In this document: positions 56,476 to 64,000 of the stretch, piece by piece
Layout: every line of letters starts with the position of its first letter
How positions within the stretch are numbered: the first letter of the stretch is position 1
Source of the DNA: Anaeramoeba flamelloides
Taxonomy: Eukaryota > Metamonada > Anaeramoebidae
Direction of reading: 5' to 3'
Assembly: GCA_027625915.1 (NCBI GenBank)
Contig: JANTQA010000063.1
Coordinates: 3,100,001 to 3,164,000, forward strand
Length of the DNA stretch: 64,000 bases
The notes under the pieces: generated by a model
What the model was told of the DNA's origin: nothing
Seen by the model: only the letters and a program-made list of their open reading frames with translations
Databases searched by the model: none
Program-made: the position numbers and the translations under genes

Positions 56476-57894
56476 ACTTTAAGGTTTTTAAAACAAAAAG
56501 CTCGTTTGAGATTTGAGAGAAAATGAAAAAAATGATATTTTTCAAAAAAAATATAAATATTTAAGGCTGCGAGTTCTGAATGAATTCTTCATACAAATCA
56601 CAAATTTTATTTTTTTGTTTTGGTTTATGTTCCTCAAAATTCTTTATACAAAGATTAAAATAGATTTATTTTCTCAGAAAACTGTGTTTTTGGGAGTTTT
56701 TTTGTTCTATTGTAAATACGCGCCAGAATAAAGTAATAACGAAGAGTGATATTGATTTATAGTGAAATTATGAATTTTTACTCAGTTATTAGTATCAACA
56801 GGTAGTGATCAAAAATATTCCTGCCATGAGTTGATAATTCCTGTTTCGAAATAAAATAAATACTTTTTACTTCTTCTAGTTACAATATAAATGCCAATTC
56901 ACAGCTTATAGTGTAACAAAGTTAAATCAATATTGAAAGAAACCTACGGAAAGTTTTTATTAAAATTTATTATTTTGAATGTAATTTATTGAAATTTCTT
57001 TGTAATTTTCTCAATTTTTATGTGAAATTGTTTGTTGTAGATCCATGAACTTTTCTTGGTTTATTTACTCTATTTTACAGAAACATTTAAGAATTTGATC
57101 ATTTATTTTTAGATTTTTTTTTTACATAATAGAACTTTAATAAGCGAATAACATATTTACATATGGTTTATTAATGATTTATTTGATCAATTGGTGTATA
57201 GGTATTCTATAAAAATGAAAACAACTTTTCAATGGAAACACATATTTGAATTTTCTGTAAAAATTATTTTGACAAAAGTATTAATAGCTTACTTTACAAA
57301 AAAAAAAAAACAAATCAGGCAAATATCTTCTTAGGTCTTGAGAAGTGGGCTATTAGAGCCAAAAAAAATAATAATACAAAAAAATACAAAAAACACTTTT
57401 TTTAACAAAAAAATAATATTTTAATTATTAGAAAAAGAATTTTCGGGATTCTTAACCAAAATGAAAAAATAAAATTTGTAGTATATGTTCTGAATTAATT
57501 TAGAACGTCCATCTTTAACCTATAGAAGGTTTTTATAATTTTTTTTACCTATTTCCCATTTATAGAAAATAAAACTTGTTCAGTATAATAAGAAATAATA
57601 ATTCTGTTTTTTTAGGGGTTTAACGTGAATAATTATGCATTTGGTCTTGAAATGAACAAAATTCCAAACCGAAATTCTTCTATATGATGATAATTTCAGT
57701 GTTTTCATTTATAATATACCTTGTATCACTAATTTAGAATTGTTAACCCATAAAAATGACTGAATAAACTTGTGAGGAAAAAATAAAAAAGTTCTCAAAA
57801 TTTTTTAGATGAATTTTTGCTATTTCAAAGAGAAATGAAAAAACTGAAGTCTTCTTCTTAAATTTTTTGAAAAAAAGATTCCCAATGCCTTTTA
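56476..57894. other. Intergenic, divergent to TRAPPC2L; exon-like islands
   Basis: On the plus strand several short stretches follow good acceptors and end in stops: after TTTACTCAG at about 56784, LLVSTGSDQKYSCHELIIPV; after TTTTTTTAG at about 57616, GFNVNNYAFGLEMNKIPNRN; and KTVFLGVFLFYCKYAPE ending near 56731. They may be exons of an unrecognised gene transcribed away from TRAPPC2L or gene relics. No phase-consistent model could be built. Confidence 0.3.
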
Positions 57895-58486
57895 TATATA
57901 AGCTATTTCCAAAAAAGTGGGGCATTTTTTTTTACATTTCATAAAAAATAATCTTTGTTAGTGGATGTAATCATTAATCAACTATACCAAATTAAGTTTA
58001 ATATTTATACGGATTGAATCAATACTTATGTATTTATTTCAAAGCATGTTAGTTGAAATATTCCCAAAAAATGAAAAAAAAAAATAACATTTTTTTGGTT
58101 AAAGCAATGTACGACCAATTTCAATAAAAAACTGGAAATATGGAAAGAGAACAAATGATTTTTTAAACACGAAAACGCAGTTATATGTTTTTAATTATAT
58201 TGCAAATTTTGTTGAGATTATACAAGTTATGAAAATATTTTTTTCGATTAAAAAGAAAATAATAAACACCAATTTTCACTATAAAAAAATATCCTATAAA
58301 ATCGAGATCATAAATTTTAATATATTTTATTTCTGCAATACAATACTAAGAAACAAATTGAATTATTATCTAGAATCTATAAATGGTGGTTAATGATTTT
58401 ATATATTAAAATCCTTTTTTGAAGAATGGGTTACATACATTATTTTAAAATAAATTTGCCCCACATTCTTGGAAATAGCTTATATA
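57895..58486. mobile_element. MITE with 30-bp terminal inverted repeats, copy 2
   Basis: About 590 bp. The left end TATATAAGCTATTTCCAA followed by GTGGGGCA (57897-57924) is inverted at the right end, TGCCCCACATTCTTGG then AAATAGCTTATATA (58457-58486). Only a few mismatches separate the arms. It sits in TA-rich DNA, so a TA or TATA target duplication is likely but cannot be told apart from the ends. It aligns with the more decayed 157-765. No coding capacity. Confidence 0.85.
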
Positions 58487-59636
58487 TATACCTATTTATT
58501 TATTTATTTGTTGAGGTAAGCTAACTTATTCAAAATTCAGTATTACCAAAATATTTATTTTTAAAAAAGTTTTTACAAATTCTTTCTCACTTTTTATTAT
58601 GCTCCTATTTCTGTAGATCTTTATTTTTTTTCAAATTTAGAATTTTGGATTCAGGTTAATTTAAGAAGATGATTTGTTGAATTTTCTCTTAAAAAAAAAA
58701 ATAATTTCTAATATAATTTCGCTTTGATTTTTTTTATAAAGAGTTAGATAAATTGAGAAAAAATCAAAAAGAATTTGAGTACTTTCAACATTTGCCTTTT
58801 TATTTTATTTTTAAATCTTTGGAAATTCTTACTTTGATGTTTCTCATCTTTAGTTCACTGAAACCTTTTTGGAAAAACATAAATATTTATTATCATTTGT
58901 TTTATTGGAAACTTCAAATGTGGAATTAGCTGGAATTTATGTTAATAAGATTCAATTTAAATTTTTTTATTGAAAAAACAGTACCAAAAATGGACAACAA
59001 ACATAAACTAAATTTCATAATAAATGGACCAAATTTTTTTTACTTTTTTTTTTATTTTTTTTAATTTTATTTTTTAGTTGAAAAAAAAAATATATAGTAT
59101 TGCATAGAATTGAATATTAAAAAAGTAATTTTTTATTATAATAGATAACTTCAATTTATAAAAATATTTATTTTCAAAATTTGATTTTTAAAAGGATCAA
59201 TGATTTTGAAATATAGTTTATTTTAGGATTTCTTCTAATCAAAATTACAATTAAGATAGTTTAATTATTTTTATACAACAAGTCTATTTTCAAATTCTTC
59301 TTAGTTGTGATGAGACTTTTCTTTTCATATCGATATTCAAATGTCAAAATATTTAATTTTCAAAATGTGTAAAAAAAAATTGGAATCAATTCTTGTATTA
59401 TTTTTATTGTTATATTCTTATTTACCAAACTAAAACAATTTCTTAGTGATTTTACATTATTTAATAAAAAAATAACCACGTTGTTAATATTGATAATTTT
59501 TTTTTTTTTTAATTTATTGGATATTTAATATGAGTTTTAAAATCTTTTTATTCAATTATGCCATCATTATACCATATTTTATATATAAATCTGAATATTT
59601 TTTTTCTAATAAAAACATTATTAAAGCTTTAATCCT
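58487..59636. other. Intergenic, nothing recognised
   Basis: A+T-rich DNA 3' to the RhoGAP-SH3 gene. No gene or repeat seen. Confidence 0.5.
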
Positions 59637-61788
59637 TTAATCATTTATTTGTTGTAATTTGTTTTCCCACTCTTCTTCTGAAATTTTTTTGACATTTTTA
59701 GAAGGGAAATAACCAAATTTGTCATTTACTCCCCCCCCATCTTCCGATAATATAACAATTCCATACCACCAATATGGATCTTCAATTGAAAAAATTGATA
59801 CGTAATCATTTATTTTAATTGCAATATCATCTGGGCTTTCCCCATTTGGTACAAAATTGGAAAATACTCTAGCTTTTAATTTTTCTTGCGGCGAATCTTC
59901 TTGTTTTTCTTCTGTTTGTTTGCTTTCATCCTCAGTATCACCATCATAAAAGAGATTATCATAATTTTTTATAAAAATTTTGAATAATTCAAAATAATTG
60001 GAAATTATTTCATTTGTTTCTTGTAATTTTTTTTGGAATATTATTGGAATAAAAATCTTTGAAATTTCATTCATAAAATTTGTTTCAAATTCTTTTGAAT
60101 CGCAAAGATTATATAAATATTTGAATAAAGATCCAGAAACAGATTTATTGGACTGTGGTAATTTGTTAATTAATTTTTTAATATCTTGAATTTTTGTTTG
60201 TTTTTCCTCTTTTTCTATATGAATTATAATTATAAAATCAAATTTTTTTTAATATGATCAATGTTAACAATTAATTAAATAAGAACAGTGATATTTATTA
60301 TTATTGTTTTGTTTCAAAAGTATAAGGTAATATATATAAACTACTTTCGAAAAATAAGGGCCCAGTTTTTCAAATTATACTCACTAAAATAATTATATGA
60401 GGAACCCTGTAAATAATCATCAATAAACTAGAAGTTGATGTATAATCATCAGAAGATTAAATACTAACAAGGTGTCTTCTTTAAAAATTTTTTATACGTT
60501 GAAAGAAATCTATTTCATTTTTTGTACAAAAATTTGGCTAAAAAAATCATCCAAAATTTTACAACATCGGATATTATCGAATTTTTTTTCGGTTGTAAGA
60601 GTAATTTGATTGAGAATTAAATTGAAATTTTTCATCATGTAAAAATATTAAATGTAAATCAGTGAAGAAAAATTAACATCTGAAACTATTTGATTGAAGA
60701 AAACTAACAAAAAAAAAAAATCAAATTGTCATCTGATTTTTTGAAAATTTTTTTTATTTTCTTCCAATTTTTCAGTCAAAAGTTTGGTTAGTAAATTATG
60801 AAGTAGAAAATTTTATTTAAATTACATCATTAATCAACTGCCCAACATCATATTGAAATCCAATGATTCTAGAACGAGATCTCGAAATTTGGGCCCCTAT
60901 TTTTTGAATTTAGTTTATATTAATGCATTTTCTCTTATTTATATTCAAAGAAGAATAAATATTTTAAAAAAAAAACATTAAAAAAAATCGGGAGGAGAGG
61001 TATACTTGAAGTTTCAACAAATTGATTTTCACTTTCTTTTAGAATCAAAAAATCTGGCAATCTTATTAACCATTCGATTAATAATTTTGCAACATTCTGA
61101 GGTTTTGTATCATTTTCAAAATTTATTGTTTTTTTCTGATCATAATTCATTTTATAAATACTAATCATATTTTTATCCGATTTATTAATAAAGATTGCCA
61201 TACCAAGATTTACTAAGAAAATTAATAATTGGAATTGAAAATAGATATGAAAAAAAGTTAAAAATATTATGTAGGAATTATAGATACAAGTAAACTAAAA
61301 GTGTTAAAAAATTGAAAAAAATTACATTTTGTTTCAAGGAATTTTATTGTTTGGGAAACAATTAATGGAATATCAGAATTGTCTCTGATTAAGAGATTTT
61401 TTAATGGCATACCAAAAATCGTTTTCCGTGGTTTAATTTTTTTTGGTGCATTTATTTTTGTTTGTCTTTGTTGTTTTTTGTTTTCTTGCTGTTTTTTGCT
61501 TTCTTGCTGTTTTTTGTTTTCTTGCTGTTTTTTATTATTATTTTTTTCTATTGGTATAGGTGGAAGTTCTCTGGAAATATTTTTTATATATTTTTTGAAT
61601 TTTATTTGAGTTTTTGAAATTGGTTTTGGTGGAATACGTTTTATTAATTTTGAATTTCTTCGTTTTGGGATTCGCGACACTTTATGATTTTTTGAAATAT
61701 TTTTTATTTGTTTAACTTGTTGGGTATTTTTGTCTTTTTTATGAAACTTTCGAATTTGTTTTACTTCCTTTGATTGTAAATTGTTTGT
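59637..61788 (-). CDS. RhoGAP-SH3 protein with altered GAP active site (5' end incomplete)
   Basis: Three exons join in phase: up to 61788-61326 (open frame; start not found), 61212-61006 and 60214-59637, with introns of 113 and 791 bp. The first exon carries a basic, Pro-containing region (RIPPKPISK, SRELPPIPIEK), a KKQQENK tandem repeat, then FGMPLKNLLIRDNSDIPLIV, the start of a RhoGAP domain. Exon 2 continues (LGMAIFINKSDKN, NVAKLLIEWLIRLPDFLIL) and exon 3 completes it (KLPQSNKSVSGSLFKYLYNL, MNEISKIFIPIIF). An SH3 domain follows: ARVFSNFVPNGESPDDIAIK, INDYVSIF, WWYGIVI and FGYFPSKNVKKI. In RhoGAPs the arginine finger sits in 'GIFR.SG', with a lysine in 'LLK..L..LPEPL' and an asparagine in 'NLA.VFGP'. 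Here these read AIFINKS, LLIEWLIRLP and ISKIFIP, so all three look replaced. It probably binds a Rho/Rac GTPase without stimulating hydrolysis, or acts as a scaffold (inference). No ATG fits the exon 1 start, so at least one exon is missing. Confidence 0.85.
60331..60922. mobile_element. MITE in the second intron of the RhoGAP-SH3 gene
   Basis: About 590 bp with inverted ends of roughly 30 bp: left ATATAAACTACTTTCGAAAA then ATAAGGGCCC, right GGGCCCCTATTTTTTGAATT then TAGTTTATAT. It makes up most of the 791-bp intron. No coding capacity. The GGGCCC cores stand out in this A+T-rich DNA. Confidence 0.7.
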
Positions 61789-62204
61789 TTATTTGTTTGT
61801 TTTTTTTTAAATCATTAGAATAAGTTTAATTATAATTTTTAGACATTTCAATCATCAAAGAAGAATTTATTCTCAAAATTTAAAATTTAATTTAAAATTT
61901 AATTTAAATTTTATAATATAGAAAATTAAAATAAAACTGTTGATTTTAAATTAAAAATAATTTTGATATTTATTTTTTTGATTTGGAAATAATCCGTATG
62001 TTATAATTCGTGTTTGGCTTGTAAGAACGAGAAAAAATGATATTGTTCGAAGTGGTATACGACGATATTTATGATCTTGAAGATTTACTTTTTAATACCC
62101 TCTTAGTACTTGAAAAATAATCATATTTTGGGTCTGAAAGGGGATCCAAAAAGAAGAATTATAAAAAGTGTGATTGAAAAAATCGTGAAAATCTTTGATT
62201 TTTT
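61789..62204. other. Upstream of the RhoGAP-SH3 gene; first exon not found
   Basis: A missing 5' exon of the RhoGAP-SH3 gene should lie here or further right. An ATG-started plus-strand frame at 62038-62121 (MILFEVVYDDIYDLEDLLFN) is only 28 codons and unassigned. Confidence 0.35.
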
Positions 62205-62569
62205 TCCATTCTTTTGAATTCTGAAAAATTGCTGTTAGGTTTCTTTTTATTTCTCAAATTAAAAAAAACTGTCGTTTGCTTTTCTTGAGTTTTCTGTTTT
62301 ATTTATAAAATCGATAGATTTTCGTAAGTATTTTTGATTTTTCTGTTTATTTGGAAAATCGATAGATTTTCGTTAGGTTTTTTTTACTTTAGAAATAAAG
62401 CAAAAATTTATTAAAATTTTTTGTTTATTTCTAAAGTAAAAAACCCCAAAAAAACCTAGAACTCTTCAAAAATAAAATAGAAAACCTCAAAAAAACCTAG
62501 AACATTCAACAAAAAAAAAACTGAAAACCTCAAGAAAACCTTGTAACTCTACGGCACTCTACGATACTT
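62205..62569. mobile_element. Hairpin-rich repeat, copy 4, next to a LINE fragment
   Basis: It shares ATTCTTTTGAATTCTG, GTTAGGTTTCTTTTTATTTC and AAACCTAGAAC with the copies at 29.3 and 36.1 kb and ends in ACTCTACGATACTT, the inverse of AAGTATCGTAGAGT. It contains its own hairpin (TTTACTTTAGAAATAAA and inverse, about 62385-62443) and two ATCGATAGATTTTCGT units at about 62312 and 62349. Confidence 0.65.
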
Positions 62570-62705
62570 CCCTAATTTCTAAATTTTTGTTTAGAAATTT
62601 CAATAAAGATTCATAATTTTCTTTATCATTTACCAATGATAAGATAAATAATGAATCTTTATTTTGGATAATATCTTTGATATTATTCTTTCGTTGTTTA
62701 TTCTT
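62570..62705 (-). mobile_element. LINE 3' coding fragment, diverged
   Basis: Read on the minus strand it encodes IKDIIQNKDSLFILSLVNDK then ENYESLLKFLNKNLEIRE, which lines up with the C-terminus of the 53.7-kb LINE (LNELISNQDSFKLFSLINNR, EIYDFTLKFLKGNLSLR). It is more distant than the other fragments, so it may come from a sister family. It abuts the hairpin repeat. Confidence 0.7.
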
Positions 62706-62964
62706 TCTGTTTATTTGGATTAATTTTTGAATCTAAATTTTTTGATTTTTTTCATAGGATTGACAGTACCAAAATTATTAGATTTTTAAAAAAAGACCCC
62801 AATTAAAAATTGTCATTTTGAAATTATTTTTTAATCTACTTTTCCAAATCTAATGATAGATATTCAAAACAAAAGTATTCCAGTGTCTAATAATTAATAA
62901 GTATAACTTTAAAAAGGTAACTATTTTTTCTTTTTTTGTAATTTCAAGATTTCCTAAATAATCG

Positions 62965-63904
62965 TTAAGGGATTAGTCTCTATTAAATTTTTTTAGGAAA
63001 TTTAATAGAGATTTAGAATTCTTTTTGCCAATTACTTAGATTTGAAATCAAAGTGAAAAACTTCTTTGTATAGTAATGGAATCTCGATAAATGACATTCA
63101 TTAAATTTAGTTATTGTTTTTATAGAAATAAAAATTTTTTCATTTTTTTCACTTTTTTGAAAGTTGCTTTTTTTCAACTTTTCTCAAAAATACAAAAAAT
63201 AAAAAAAAATATGAGCAAGAAAGCAAAACCTTGTTGTGTTTGTGGAAGAAGTACAAAAAATAATTTGAAAAATAAACCTGAAAAGCTTTTTTTGGATTTG
63301 CATAAAAAAACAGTTTGATTCGAAAAAGATATGCAATATATGCTTTACTCTTAATAATAGATTTTCTTTCTTTTCTTGTACCATTCTTTTTTTTCTTGAA
63401 ATCACTTTTTGAGTTTACACTCTTTTGTTTTTGTCAAATTTGAAGTTTTAAAAGGTTTTCCCAAATTACCATTCCAAAATTTTGTGTCAGAGTCAAAAAA
63501 AAAATAAAAGAAAAGAATAAGAACTATTTTTTGTAAAAGTAATTATTGAAAAAACAAATTGAGTTCTTTATAGAGTCAAGTTGGATGAACAGAAGTGAAA
63601 AAGATAATATTCACTAGTTTTCAATTATTTTTTAGTTTTTCAAAATGAGAATAAATATTAATTTTCAGAAAATAATTAAATCCAAAATTAATCAAAAAAT
63701 TCTCATCAGATAAAGATCTTTTTTGGAAAAAAAATTTTCAAAATTCACTTTTTTTGACTAATTAAAAAACTTTTTTAAAAAAAGAACTAAAAGTTCTAAC
63801 ATTGAAAAAACCCGTTTATTATCAATTTTAAACATGTTTCTAGATAAGGATTCCTTATTTAGTTATTGGTCAAAAAAAAAAATTAATAGAGACTAGTCCC
63901 TTAA
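62965..63904. mobile_element. TTAA-flanked element, family D (940 bp)
   Basis: TTAA at 62965-62968 and 63901-63904. The ends TTAAGGGATTAGTCTCTATT and the inverse AATAGAGACTAGTCCCTTAA are near-perfect terminal inverted repeats of about 24 bp. The subterminal ATTAAATTTTTTTAGG is also inverted at 62989-63010 (CCT...AAATTTAATAGAGA-like), so the left end can form a hairpin. It encloses a small zinc-finger frame (63211-63350). TTAA targets with GGG...CCC ends suggest a Kolobok-like DNA transposon derivative. Confidence 0.8.
63211..63350 (+). pseudogene. Broken zinc-finger coding fragment within the family D element
   Basis: ATG 63211 begins MSKKAKPCCVCGRSTKNN, continues LKNKPEKLFLDLHKK and stops at 63316-63318. 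In the next frame the DNA continues FDSKKICNICFTLNN, so a slip near the A run at 63305-63310, or an unrecognised intron, separates two CX2C pairs about 33 residues apart. Together they look like one treble-clef-type zinc finger. It could be the N-terminal DNA-binding finger of the element's lost transposase or a captured host exon. The family was not recognised. Confidence 0.35.
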
Positions 63905-64000
63905 CATAAAAACCCCAAATTTAGATTATTTTAATTTCCTTTTCTACAGGAATTAGTTGTATTTATCAATATATTTGTAATTTGCGGAAAATAATTTGGT

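Noticed and set aside
1-64000. tRNA, rRNA, snRNA genes and CRISPR arrays
   Set aside because: Scanned for tRNA B-box-like motifs, U6-like and 5S-like signatures and regularly spaced repeats; none found. Short A+T-rich RNA genes could be missed by eye.

Overview
The window is about 64 kb of extremely A+T-rich nuclear DNA from a unicellular eukaryote. Evidence: short GT-AG spliceosomal introns, typically eukaryotic proteins (uL14/RPL23, TRAPPC2L, an RNF10-type RING protein, a tau-tubulin-kinase-like kinase, a RhoGAP-SH3 protein), standard stop codons, and long K/N/E/Q-rich low-complexity tracts. The style recalls free-living amoeboid protists such as Anaeramoeba or other A+T-rich amoebae; that placement is inference.

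Layout. 0-2 kb: two MITE-like repeats and the last exon of a probable BCD1/ZNHIT6 homologue. 4-6 kb and 11-12 kb: two single-exon genes for lineage-specific basic, low-complexity proteins. 16-17.6 kb: two dispersed repeats. 19.4-21.1 kb: on the minus strand, an intact three-exon uL14 gene followed at once by an unrecognised gene rebuilt here as four exons (93 aa). 21.4-22.8 kb: a TTAA-flanked element carrying a second insertion. 24-25 kb: a tentative plus-strand gene. 26.5-32.5 kb: a seven-exon TTBK/CK1-family kinase with a 4-kb intron full of LINE and MITE debris and a predicted CaaX C-terminus. 33.7-36.4 kb: a dead LINE copy between repeats. 37.9-39.4 kb: an AzgA-like purine permease with an unusually G+C-rich 5' half. 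40-46.3 kb: a repeat field that includes two inverted copies of a 1.2-kb TTAA-flanked element. 46.9-48.8 kb: the RNF10 homologue. 52.9-56.5 kb: TRAPPC2L, whose single 3.1-kb intron holds an antisense LINE with an intact reverse transcriptase core. 57.9-58.5 kb: a MITE. 59.6-61.8 kb: a RhoGAP-SH3 protein whose GAP catalytic residues look lost. 62-64 kb: repeats and a TTAA-flanked element holding a broken zinc-finger frame.

The genes are ordinary housekeeping or signalling genes with no operon logic. The unifying theme is genome inflation: at least nine small repeat families, several with TTAA target sites and GGR...YCC ends, and one non-LTR retrotransposon family fill introns and intergenic DNA. 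I found no tRNA, rRNA or CRISPR feature and no obvious multi-gene biological system. The most notable items are the intron-borne LINE in TRAPPC2L, a hairpin-rich element sitting at the same site in two LINE copies, the TTAA element set, the catalytically altered RhoGAP, and the hidden multi-exon genes.
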